Positions 36,842 to 48,557 of a DNA stretch of 64,000 bases are shown piece by piece. Where the stretch lies: positions 62,001 to 126,000 of the forward strand of contig NW_027475141.1 of the NCBI RefSeq assembly GCF_051020985.1, written 5' to 3'. The DNA comes from Nomia melanderi. Its lineage: Eukaryota; Arthropoda; Insecta; Hymenoptera; Halictidae. Position numbers and translations under genes: made by a program. Under the pieces are notes generated by a model. That model had not been told where the DNA came from and did no database searches. It was given only the letters and a program-made list of their open reading frames with translations. Within the stretch, counting starts at the first letter, position 1. The number at the start of each line of letters is the position of its first letter.

Positions 36842-39800
36842 CAGATTCATGCGCCAGGCCTCCTACAGACAATGCACTTTGGTTTATTGCGCTATCTCTA
36901 ATAGCACCCGAGATATCACCAGATATATATTGGATTTTCCCCTGACCCTGAGTGTCCGGCCCCATGAAACCGTGGTTTTCTCGGCCCCTGGTGCTCCGAG
37001 GTCGTTCCCGCTGGCCAGATTCATGCGCCAGGCCTCCTGCAGACAATGCACTTTGGTTTATTGCGCTATCTGTAATAGCACCATAGATATCACCAGATAT
37101 ATGCTGGATTTTTACATGACCTTGGGTGACGGATTCCGAATATCTGTAATTTTCTCGGCCCCTGGTGGTCCGAGTTCGTTCCCGCTGCACAGATTCATGC
37201 GCCAGGTCCTTCAACAGACAATGCACTTTGATTTATTGCGCTATCTGTAATAGCACCCGAGATATCACCAGATATATATTGGATTTTTCCCTGACCCTGA
37301 GTGTCCGGCCCCATGAGACGGTGGTTTTCTCGGCCCCCGGTGGTCCGAGGTCGTTCCCGCTATACAGATTCATGCGCCAGGGCCTCCTGCAGATAATTCA
37401 CTTTGGTTTATTGCGCTATCTCTAATAGCACCCGAGATATCACCAGATATATATTGGATTTTCCCCTGACCCTGAGTGTCCGGCCCCGTGAGGCGGTGGT
37501 TTTCTCGGCCCCTGGTGGTTCGAGGTCGTTCCCGCTGCACAGATTCATGCGCCTGGGCCTCCTGCAGATAATTCACTTTGGTTTATTGCGCTATCTGTAA
37601 TAGCACCCGAGATATCACCAGATATATATTGAATTTTACCCCGACCCTGAGTGTCCGGCCTCATGAGACGGTGGTTTTCTCGGCCCCTGGTGGTCCGAGG
37701 TCGTTCCCGCTGCACAGATTCATGCGCCAGGGCCTCCTGCAGATAATTCACTTTGGATTATTGCGCTATCTCTAATAGCACCCGAGATATCACTAGATAT
37801 ATATTGGATTTTCCCCTGTCCCTGAGTGTCCGGCATCATGAGACGGTGGTTTTCTCGGTCGCTGGTGGTCCGAGGTCGTTCCCGCTGCACATATTCATCC
37901 GCCAGGGCCTCCTAAAGATAATTCACTTTGGTTTATTGCGCTATCTGTAATAGCACCCGAGATATCACCAGATATATATTGGATTTTCTCCTGACCCTGA
38001 GTGTGCGGCCCCATGAGACGGTGGTTTTCTCGGCCCCCGGTGGTCCGAGGTCGTTCCCGCTATACAGATTCATGCGCCAGGGCCTCCTGCAGATAATTCA
38101 CTTTGGTTTATTGCGCTATCTCTAATAGCACCCGAGATATCACCAGATATATATTGGATTTTCCCCTGACCCTGAGTGTCCGGCCCCGTGAGGCGGTGGT
38201 TTTCTCGGCCCCCGGTGGTCCGAGGTCGTTCCCGCTGCACAGATTCATGCGCCAGGGCCTCCTGCAGATAATTCACTTTGGTTAATTGCGCTATCTGTAA
38301 TAGCACCCGAGATATCACCAGATATATATTGGATTTTCCCCTGACCCTGAGTGTCCGGCCCCATGAGACTGTGGTTTTCTCGGCCCCTGGTGGTCCGAGG
38401 TCGTTCCCGCTGCACAGATCCATGCGCCAGGTCCTTCTACAGACAATGCACTTTGGTTTATTGCGCTATGTCTAATAGCACCCGCGATATCACCAGATAT
38501 ATATTGGATTTTTCCCTGACCCTGAGTGTCCGGCCCCATGAGACGGTGGTTTTCTCGGCCCCTGGTGGTCCGAGGTCGTTCCCGCTTCACAGATGCATGC
38601 GCCAGGGCCTCCTGCAGATAATTCACTTTGGTTTATTGCGCTATCTCTAATTGCACCCGAGATATCACCAGATATATATTGGATTTTTCTCTGACCCTGT
38701 GTGTCCGGCCCCATGAGACGTTGGTTTTCTCGGCCCCTGGTGGTCCGAGGTCGTTCCCGTTGCCCAGATTCATGCGCCAGGGCCTGCTGCAGACAATGCA
38801 CTTTGATTTATTGTGCTATCTGTAATAGCACCCGAGATATCACCAGATATATATTGGATTTTCCCCTGACCCTGAGTGTCCGGCCCCATGAGACTGTGGT
38901 TTTCTCGGCCCCTGGTGGTCCGAGGTCGTTCCCGCTGCACAGATCCATGCGCCAGGTCCTTCTACAGACAATGCACTTTGGTTTATTGCGCTATGTCTAA
39001 TAGCACCCGCGATATCACCAGATATATATTGGATTTTTCCCTGACCCTGAGTGTCCGGCCCCATGAGACGGTGGTTTTCTCGGCCCCTGGTGGTCCGAGG
39101 TCGTTCCCGCTTCACAGATGCATGCGCCAGGGCCTCCTGCAGATAATTCACTTTGGTTTATTGCGCTATCTCTAATAGCACCCGAGATATCACCAGATAT
39201 ATATTGGACTTTTCCCTGACCCTGGGTGTCCGGCCCCATGAGACGGTGGTTTTCTCGTCCCCTGGTGGTCCGAGGTCGTTCCCGCAGCTCAGATTCATGC
39301 GCCAGGACCTCCTGCAGATAATTCACTTTGGTTTGTTGCGCTATCTCTAATGGCACCCAAGATATCACCCGATACATATTGGATTTTCCCCTGACCCAGA
39401 GTGTCCGGCCCCATGTGACGGTGGTTTTCTCGGCCCCTGGTGGTCCGAGGTCGTTCAGGCTGCACAGGTTCATGCGCCAGGGCCTCCTGCAGATAATTCA
39501 CTCTGGTTTTTTGCGCTATCTCTAATAGCACCCGAGATATCACCAGATATGTATTGGATTTTCCCCTGACCATGAGTGTCCGGCCCAATAGGAACGGTGG
39601 TGTTCTCGGCCCCTGGTGGTTCGAGGTCGTTCCCGCTGCACAGATTCATGCGCCAGGTCCTTCTACAGACAATGCACTTTGATTTATTGCGCTATCTGTA
39701 ATAGCACCCGAGATATCATCAGATATATATTGGATTTTCCCCTGACCCTGAGCGTCCGGCCCCATGAGACTGTGGTTTTCTCGGCCCCTGGTGGTCCGAG
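36842..39800. repeat. Block G, copy 1
   Basis: It recurs at 44012-46970, offset 7170. It covers the CATGAAACCGTGG monomer, the divergent-cassette monomer at 37103-37153, GGCCCCGTGAGGCGG monomers, a GGCATCATGAG monomer and then the first part of the 525-bp trimers. Its first half (36842-38330) also recurs at about 40689-42177 (offset 3847). Confidence 0.83.
37251..37425 (+). repeat. Representative 175-bp monomer
   Basis: This copy is close to the majority sequence and defines the phase used here. In order it contains TAGCACCCGAGATATCACC, an AGATATATATTGG stretch, a CCCTGACCCTGAGTGTCCGG segment, CCCCATGAGACGGTGG, a GC-rich core with CTCGG and CCGAG arms, GTCGTTCCCGC, an ACAGATTCATGCGCC box, CTCCTGCAGATAATTCAC and TTTATTGCGCTATCTCTAA. 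The first third is AT-rich and the middle is GC-rich. Most monomers carry one EcoRV site (GATATC), and many carry one PstI site (CTGCAG). The choice of + strand is arbitrary. Confidence 0.9.
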
Positions 39801-42800
39801 GTCGATCCCGCTGGCCAGATTCATGCGGCAGGCCTCATATAGACAATGCACTTTGGTTTATTGCGCTATCTCTAATAGCACCCGAGATATCACCTGATAT
39901 ATATTGGATTTTCCCCTGACCCTGAGCTTCCGGCCCCATGAGACTGTGGTTTTCTCGGCCCCTGGTGGTCCGAGGTCGTTCCCGCTGCACAGATCCATGC
40001 GCCAGGTCCTTCTACAGACAATGCACTTTGGTTTATTGCGCTATGTCTAATAGCACCCGCGATATCACCAGATATATATTGGATTTTTCCCTGACCCTGA
40101 GTGTCCAGCCCCATGAGACGGTGGTTTTCTCGGCCCCTGGTGGTCCGAGGTCGTTCCCGCTTCACAGATGCATGCGCCAGGGCCTCCTGCAGATAATTCA
40201 CTTTGGTTTATTGCGCTATCTCTAATTGCACCCGAGATATCACCAGATATATATTGGATTTTTCCCTAACCCTGTGTGTCCGGCCCCATGAGACGGTGGT
40301 TTTCTCGGCCCCTGGTGGTCCGAGGTCGTTCCCGTTGCCCAGATTCATGCGCCAGGGCCTGCTGCAGACAATGCACTTTGATTTATTGCGCTATCTGTAA
40401 TAGCACCCGAGATATCACCAGATATATATTGGATTTTTCCCTGACCCTGAGTGTCCGGCCCCATGAGACGGTGGTTTTCACGGCCCCTGGTGGTCCGAGG
40501 TCGTTCCCGCTTCACGGATGCATGCGCCAGGCCTCCTACAGACAATGCACTTTGGTTTATTGCGCTACCTCTAATAGCACCCGAGATATCACCAGATATA
40601 TATTGGATTTTTCCCGGACACTGAGTGTCCGGCCCCATGTGACCGTGATTTTCTCGGCCCCTGGTGCTCCGAAGTAGTTCCCGCTGGCCAGATTCATGCG
40701 CCAGGCCTCCTACAGACAATGCACTTTGGTTTATTGCGCTATCTCTAATAGCACCCGAGATATCACCAGATATATATTGGATTTTCCCCTGACCCTGAGT
40801 GTCCGGCCCCATGAAACCGTGGTTTTCTCGGCCCCTGGTGCTCCGAGGTCGTTCCCGCTGGCCAGATTCATGCGCCAGGCCTCCTGCAGACAATGCACTT
40901 TGGTTTATTGCGCTATCTGTAATAGCACCATAGATATCACCAGATATATCCTGGATTTTTACATGACCTTGGGTGACGGATTCCGAATATCTGTAATTTT
41001 CTCGGCCCCTGGTGGTCCGAGTTCGTTCCCGCTGCACAGATTCATGCGCCAGGTCCTTCAACAGACAATGCACTTTGATTTATTGCGCTATCTGTAATAG
41101 CACCCGAGATATCACCAGATATATATTGGATTTTTCCCTGACCCTGAGTGTCCGGCCCCATGAGACGGTGGTTTTCTCGGCCCCCGGTGGTCCGAGGTCG
41201 TTCCCGCTATACAGATTCATGCGCCAGGGCCTCCTGCAGATAATTCACTTTGGTTTATTGCGCTATCTCTAATAGCACCCGAGATATCACCAGATATATA
41301 TTGGATTTTCCCCTGACCCTGAGTGTCCGGCCCCGTGAGGCGGTGGTTTTCTCGGTCCCTGGTGGTTCGAGGTCGTTCCCGCTGCACAGATTCATGCGCC
41401 TGGGCCTCCTGCAGATAATTCACTTTGGTTTATTGCGCTATCTGTAATAGCACCCGAGATATCACCAGATATATATTGAATTTTACCCTGACCCTGAGTG
41501 TCCGGCCTCATGAGACGGTGGTTTCCTCGGCCCCTGGTGGTCCGAGGTCGTTCCCGCTGCACAGATTCATGCGCCAGGGCCTCCTGCAGATAATTCACTT
41601 TGGATTATTGCGCTATCTCTAATAGCACCCGAGATATCACTAGATATATATTGGATTTTCCCCTGTCCCTGAGTGTCCGGCATCATGAGACGGTGGTTTT
41701 CTCGGTCGCTGGTGGTCCGAGGTCGTTCCCGCTGCACATATTCATCCGCCAGGGCCTCCTGCAGATAATTCACTTTGGTTTATTGCGCTATCTGTAATAG
41801 CACCCGAGATATCACCAGATATATATTGGATTTTCTCCTGACCCTGAGTGTGCGGCCCCATGAGACGGTGGTTTTCTCGGCCCCCGGTGGTCCGAGGTCG
41901 TTCCCGCTATACAGATTCATGCGCCAGGGCCTCCTGCAGATAATTCACTTTGGTTTATTGCGCTATCTCTAATAGCACCCGAGATATCACCAGATATATA
42001 TTGGATTTTCCCCTGACCCTGAGTGTCCGGCCCCGTGAGGCGGTGGTTTTCTCGGCCCCTGGTGGTCCGAGGTCGTTCCCGCTGCACAGATTCATGCGCC
42101 AGGGCCTCCTGCAGATAATTCACTTTGGTTAATTGCGCTATCTGTAATAGCACCCGAGATATCACCAGATATATATTGAATTTTACCCTGACCCTGAGTG
42201 TCCGGCCCCATGAGACGGTGGTTTTCTCGACCCCTGGTGGTCCGAGGTCGGTCCCGCGGCACAGATTCATGCGCAAGGGCCTCATACGGAGAATGCACTT
42301 TGATTTATTGCGCTATCTCTAATAGGACCCGAGATATCACCAGATATATACTGGATTTTTACATGACCTTGGGTGACGGATACCGAAAATCTGTAATTTT
42401 CAAGGCCCTTGGTGTTCCGAGGTCGTTCCTGCTGCACACATTCATGCGCCAGGGCCTCCGGCAGACAATGCACTTTGATTTATTGCGCTATCTGTAATAG
42501 CACCCGAGATATCACCAGATATATATTGGATTTTTCCCTGACCCTGAGTGTCCGGCCCCATGAGACGGTGGTTTTCTCGGCCCCTGGTGTTCCGAGGTCG
42601 TTCCCGCTGGCCAGATTCATGCGCCAGGCCTCCTACAGACAATGCACTTTGGTTTATTGCGCTATCTGTAATAGCACCCGAGATATCACCAGATATATAT
42701 TGGATTTTTCCCTGACCCTGAGTGTCCGGCCCCATGCGTCGGTGGTTTTCTCGACCCCTGGTGGTCCGAGGTCGGTACTGCGGCACAGATTCATGCAGAA

Positions 42801-44027
42801 GGGCCTCATACGGAGAATGCACTTCGATTTATTGCGCTATCTCTAATAGGACCCGAGATATCACCAGGTATATACTGGATTTTTACATGACCTTGGGTGA
42901 CGGATACCGAAAATCTGTAATTTTCTCGGCCCTTGGTGTTCCGAGGTCGTTCCTGCTGCACACATTCATGCGCCAGGGCCTCCGGCAGACAATGCACTTT
43001 GATTTCTCGCGCTATCTCGAATAGCACCCGAGATATCACCAGATATACACTGGATTTTTGCATGACCTTGGGTGTTCGGCCTTATGTGTCGGTGGTTTTC
43101 TCGGCCCCTGGTGTTCCGACGTCGTTCCCGCTGCACAGATTCATGCGCCAGGGCCTCCTGCAGATAATTCACTTTGGATTATTGCGCTATCTGTAGTAGC
43201 ACCCGAGAAAGCACCATTTATATGCTGGATTTTTACATGACTTTGGGTGACGGATACCGAAAATCTGTAATTTTCTCGACCCCTGGTGGTCCGATGTCGT
43301 TCCCGCTGCACAGATGCATGCGCCAGGTCCTCCTGCAGATAAGTTACTTTGGTTTATTGCGCTTTCTCTAATAGCACCCGAGATATCACCAGATATATAT
43401 TGTATTTTCCCCTGACCCTGAGTATCCGACCCCATGAGACGGTGGTTTTCTCGGCCCCTGGTGGTCCGAGGACGTTGCCGCTGCACAGACTCATGCGCCA
43501 GGGACTCCTACAGACAATGCACTTTCATCTATTGCGCTATCTGTAATAGCACCCGAGATATCACCAGATATATATTGGATTTTCCCCTGACCCTGAGTGC
43601 CCGGCCCCGTGAGGCGGTGGTTTTCTCGGCCCCTGGTGGTCCGATGTCGTTCCCACTGCACAGATGCATGCGCCAGGGCCTCCTGCAGATAATGCACTTT
43701 GATTATTTGGGCTATCTCTAATAGCACCCGAGATATCACCAGATATATATTGGATTTTCCCCTGACCATGAGTGTCCGGCCCAATAGGAACGGTGGTTTT
43801 CTCGGCCCCTGGTGGTCCGAGGTCGTTCCCACCGCACAGATTCATGCGCCAGGGCCTCCTGTAGATAATTCACTTTATATTATTGCGTTAAATGTAATAG
43901 CACCCGAGATATCACCAGATGTATATTGGATTTTTCCCTGACCCTGAGTGTCCGGCCCCATGAGACGGTGGTTTTCTCGGCCCCTGGTGGTCCGAGGTCG
44001 TTCCCGCTGCACAGATTCATGCGCCAG
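38125..44027. repeat. Block H, copy 1 (about 5.9 kb)
   Basis: It recurs at 47396-53648 at offset 9271, then 9446 from about 51.57 kb, then 9621 from about 53.36 kb. The two 175-bp steps are single monomers present only in copy 2. This is the longest duplicated stretch in the window and it contains block E copy 2. The 42.2-43.3 kb part has three divergent-cassette monomers and CGGCACAGATTCATGCG(C/A) monomers. Confidence 0.85.
38325..40743. repeat. Block E, copy 2
   Basis: Second copy of 33780-36198 (offset 4545). Private changes include GTCCAGCCCC near 40103 and GCTACCTCTAATAG near 40565. It leaves the match in the TTTATTGCGCTATCT region near 40743. Confidence 0.83.
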
Positions 44028-46970
44028 GCCTCCTACAGACAATGCACTTTGGTTTATTGCGCTATCTCTAATAGCACCCGAGATATCACCAGATATATAT
44101 TGGATTTTCCCCTGACCCTGAGTGTCCGGCCCCATGAAACCGTGGTTTTCTCGGCCCCTGGTGCTCCGAGGTCGTTCCCGCTGGCCAGATTCATGCGCCA
44201 GGCCTCCTGCAGACAATGCACTTTGGTTTATTGCGCTATCTGTAATAGCACCATAGATATCACCAGATATATGCTGGATTTTTACATGACCTTGGGTGAC
44301 GGATTCCGAATATCTGTAATTTTCTCGGCCCCTGGTGGTCCGAGTTCGTTCCCGCTGCACAGATTCATGCGCCAGGTCCTTCAACAGACAATGCACTTTG
44401 ATTTATTGCGCTATCTGTAATAGCACCCGAGATATCACCAGATATATATTGGATTTTTCCCTGACCCTGAGTGTCCGGCCCCATGAGACGGTGGTTTTCT
44501 CGGCCCCCGGTGGTCCGAGGTCGTTCCCGCTATACAGATTCATGCGCCAGGGCCTCCTGCAGATAATTCACTTTGGTTTATTGCGCTATCTCTAATAGCA
44601 CCCGAGATATCACCAGATATATATTGGATTTTCCCCTGACCCTGAGTGTCCGGCCCCGTGAGGCGGTGGTTTTCTCGGCCCCTGGTGGTTCGAGGTCGTT
44701 CCCGCTGCACAGATTCATGCGCCTGGGCCTCCTGCAGATAATTCACTTTGGTTTATTGCGCTATCTGTAATAGCACCCGAGATATCACCAGATATATATT
44801 GAATTTTACCCTGACCCTGAGTGTCCGGCCTCATGAGACGGTGGTTTTCTCGGCCCCTGGTGGTCCGAGGTCGTTCCCGCTGCACAGATTCATGCGCCAG
44901 GGCCTCCTGCAGATAATTCACTTTGGATTATTGCGCTATCTCTAATAGCACCCGAGATATCACTAGATATATATTGGATTTTCCCCTGTCCCTGAGTGTC
45001 CGGCATCATGAGACGGTGGTTTTCTCGGTCGCTGGTGGTCCGAGGTCGTTCCCGCTGCACATATTCATCCGCCAGGGCCTCCTGCAGATAATTCACTTTG
45101 GTTTATTGCGCTATCTGTAATAGCACCCGAGATATCACCAGATATATATTGGATTTTCTCCTGACCCTGAGTGTGCGGCCCCATGAGACGGTGGTTTTCT
45201 CGGCCCCCGGTGGTCAGAGGTCGTTCCCGCTATACAGATTCATGCGCCAGGGCCTCCTGCAGATAATTCACTTTGGTTTATTGCGCTATCTCTAATAGCA
45301 CCCGAGATATCACCAGATATATATTGGATTTTCCCCTGACCCTGAGTGTCCGGCCCCGTGAGGCGGTGGTTTTCTCGGCCCCCGGTGGTCCGAGGTCGTT
45401 CCCGCTGCACAGATTCATGCGCCAGGGCCTCCTGCAGATAATTCACTTTGGTTAATTGCGCTATCTGTAATAGCACCCGAGATATCACCAGATATATATT
45501 GGATTTTCCCCTGACCCTGAGTGTCCGGCCCCATGAGACTGTGGTTTTCTCGGCCCCTGGTGGTCCGAGGTCGTTCCCGCTGCACAGATCCATGCGCCAG
45601 GTCCTTCTACAGACAATGCACTTTGGTTTATTGCGCTATGTCTAATAGCACCCGCGATATCACCAGATATATATTGGATTTTTCCCTGACCCTGAGTGTC
45701 CGGCCCCATGAGACGGTGGTTTTCTCGGCCCCTGGTGGTCCGAGGTCGTTCCCGCTTCACAGATGCATGCGCCAGGGCCTCCTGCAGATAATTCACTTTG
45801 GTTTATTGCGCTATCTCTAATTGCACCCGAGATATCACCAGATATATATTGGATTTTTCTCTGACCCTGTGTGTCCGGCCCCATGAGACGTTGGTTTTCT
45901 CGGCCCCTGGTGGTCCGAGGTCGTTCCCGTTGCCCAGATTCATGCGCCAGGGCCTGCTGCAGACAATGCACTTTGATTTATTGTGCTATCTGTAATAGCA
46001 CCCGAGATATCACCAGATATATATTGGATTTTCCCCTGACCCTGAGTGTCCGGCCCCATGAGACTGTGGTTTTCTCGGCCCCTGGTGGTCCGAGGTCGTT
46101 CCCGCTGCACAGATCCATGCGCCAGGTCCTTCTACAGACAATGCACTTTGGTTTATTGCGCTATGTCTAATAGCACCCGCGATATCACCAGATATATATT
46201 GGATTTTTCCCTGACCCTGAGTGTCCGGCCCCATGAGACGGTGGTTTTCTCGGCCCCTGGTGGTCCGAGGTCGTTCCCGCTTCACAGATGCATGCGCCAG
46301 GGCCTCCTGCAGATAATTCACTTTGGTTTATTGCGCTATCTCTAATAGCACCCGAGATATCACCAGATATATATTGGACTTTTCCCTGACCCTGGGTGTC
46401 CGGCCCCATGAGACGGTGGTTTTCTCGTCCCCTGGTGGTCCGAGGTCGTTCCCGCAGCTCAGATTCATGCGCCAGGACCTCCTGCAGATAATTCACTTTG
46501 GTTTGTTGCGCTATCTCTAATGGCACCCAAGATATCACCCGATACATATTGGATTTTCCCCTGACCCAGAGTGTCCGGCCCCATGTGACGGTGGTTTTCT
46601 CGGCCCCTGGTGGTCCGAGGTCGTTCAGGCTGCACAGGTTCATGCGCCAGGGCCTCCTGCAGATAATTCACTCTGGTTTTTTGCGCTATCTCTAATAGCA
46701 CCCGAGATATCACCAGATATGTATTGGATTTTCCCCTGACCATGAGTGTCCGGCCCAATAGGAACGGTGGTGTTCTCGGCCCCTGGTGGTTCGAGGTCGT
46801 TCCCGCTGCACAGATTCATGCGCCAGGTCCTTCTACAGACAATGCACTTTGATTTATTGCGCTATCTGTAATAGCACCCGAGATATCATCAGATATATAT
46901 TGGATTTTCCCCTGACCCTGAGCGTCCGGCCCCATGAGACTGTGGTTTTCTCGGCCCCTGGTGGTCCGAG
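44012..46970. repeat. Block G, copy 2
   Basis: Second copy of 36842-39800. The left junction falls within 44012-44027. To the left the sequence follows 53.6 kb-type monomers, and to the right it follows 36.8 kb. The shared overlap is CAGATTCATGCGCCAGG. The right edge is at GAGGTCG, followed here by TTCCCGC and in copy 1 by ATCCCGC. Confidence 0.83.
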
Positions 46971-47395
46971 GTCGTTCCCGCTGCACAGATTCATGCGCCA
47001 GGGCCTCCTGCAGATAATTCACTTTGGTTAATTGCGCTATCTGTAATAGCACCCGAGATATCACCAGATATATATTGGATTTTCCCCTGACCCTGAGTGT
47101 CCGGCCCCATGAGACTGTGGTTTTCTCGGCCCCTGGTGGTCCGAGGTCGTTCCCGCTGCACAGATCCATGCGCCAGGTCCTTCTACAGACAATGCACTTT
47201 GGTTTATTGCGCTATGTCTAATAGCACCCGCGATATCACCAGATATATATTGGATTTTTCCCTGACCCTGAGTGTCCGGCCCCATGAGACGGTGGTTTTC
47301 TCGGCCCCTGGTGGTCCGAGGTCGTTCCCGCTTCACAGATGCATGCGCCAGGGCCTCCTGCAGATAATTCACTTTGGTTTATTGCGCTATCTCTA
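46971..47395. repeat. Joint between block G copy 2 and block H copy 2
   Basis: About 2.4 monomers formed by a GGTTAATTGCGC monomer and an a-b pair of the 525-bp trimer, without a separate origin. This adds one more trimer to the run at 47097-48446. Confidence 0.7.
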
Positions 47396-48442
47396 ATAGC
47401 ACCCGAGATATCACCAGATATATATTGGATTTTCCCCTGACCCTGAGTGTCCGGCCCCGTGAGGCGGTGGTTTTCTCGGCCCCCGGTGGTCCGAGGTCGT
47501 TCCCGCTGCACAGATTCATGCGCCAGGGCCTCCTGCAGATAATTCACTTTGGTTAATTGCGCTATCTGTAATAGCACCCGAGATATCACCAGATATATAT
47601 TGGATTTTCCCCTGACCCTGAGTGTCCGGCCCCATGAGACTGTGGTTTTCTCGGCCCCTGGTGGTCCGAGGTCGTTCCCGCTGCACAGATCCATGCGCCA
47701 GGTCCTTCTACAGACAATGCACTTTGGTTTATTGCGCTATGTCTAATAGCACCCGCGATATCACCAGATATATATTGGATTTTTCCCTGACCCTGAGTGT
47801 CCGGCCCCATGAGACGGTGGTTTTCTCGGCCCCTGGTGGTCCGAGGTCGTTCCCGCTTCACAGATGCATGCGCCAGGGCCTCCTGCAGATAATTCACTTT
47901 GGTTTATTGCGCTATCTCTAATTGCACCCGAGATATCACCAGATATATATTGGATTTTTCTCTGACCCTGTGTGTCCGGCCCCATGAGACGTTGGTTTTC
48001 TCGGCCCCTGGTGGTCCGAGGTCGTTCCCGTTGCCCAGATTCATGCGCCAGGGCCTGCTGCAGACAATGCACTTTGATTTATTGTGCTATCTGTAATAGC
48101 ACCCGAGATATCACCAGATATATATTGGATTTTCCCCTGACCCTGAGTGTCCGGCCCCATGAGACTGTGGTTTTCTCGGCCCCTGGTGGTCCGAGGTCGT
48201 TCCCGCTGCACAGATCCATGCGCCAGGTCCTTCTACAGACAATGCACTTTGGTTTATTGCGCTATGTCTAATAGCACCCGCGATATCACCAGATATATAT
48301 TGGATTTTTCCCTGACCCTGAGTGTCCGGCCCCATGAGACGGTGGTTTTCTCGGCCCCTGGTGGTCCGAGGTCGTTCCCGCTTCACAGATGCATGCGCCA
48401 GGGCCTCCTGCAGATAATTCACTTTGGTTTATTGCGCTATCT

Positions 48443-48557
48443 CTAATAGCACCCGAGATATCACCAGATATATATTGGATTTTCTCCTGACCCTGAGTGT
48501 GCGGCCCCATGAGACGGTGGTTTTCTCGGCCCCCGGTGGTCCGAGGTCGTTCCCGCA
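48443..48557. repeat. Conversion-like patch inside block H copy 2
   Basis: Flanks follow 39172-39290, but the interior reads TTTTCTCCTGACC, GTGTGCGGCCCC and GGCCCCCGG, as at about 41825-41890, 37980-38040 and 45150. The left switch lies between 48443 and 48479 and the right switch between 48534 and 48557, giving a tract of roughly 55-115 bp. The downstream CCGCAGCTCAG again follows the 39.28-kb partner. Confidence 0.8.

Noticed and set aside
37270..37290. TATA-like AGATATATATTGG with a CCAAT on the opposite strand as a promoter
   Set aside because: The arrangement occurs in almost every monomer and is explained by the AT-rich part of the unit. Nothing downstream looks like a transcription unit. 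Satellite transcription is possible but not shown by the sequence.
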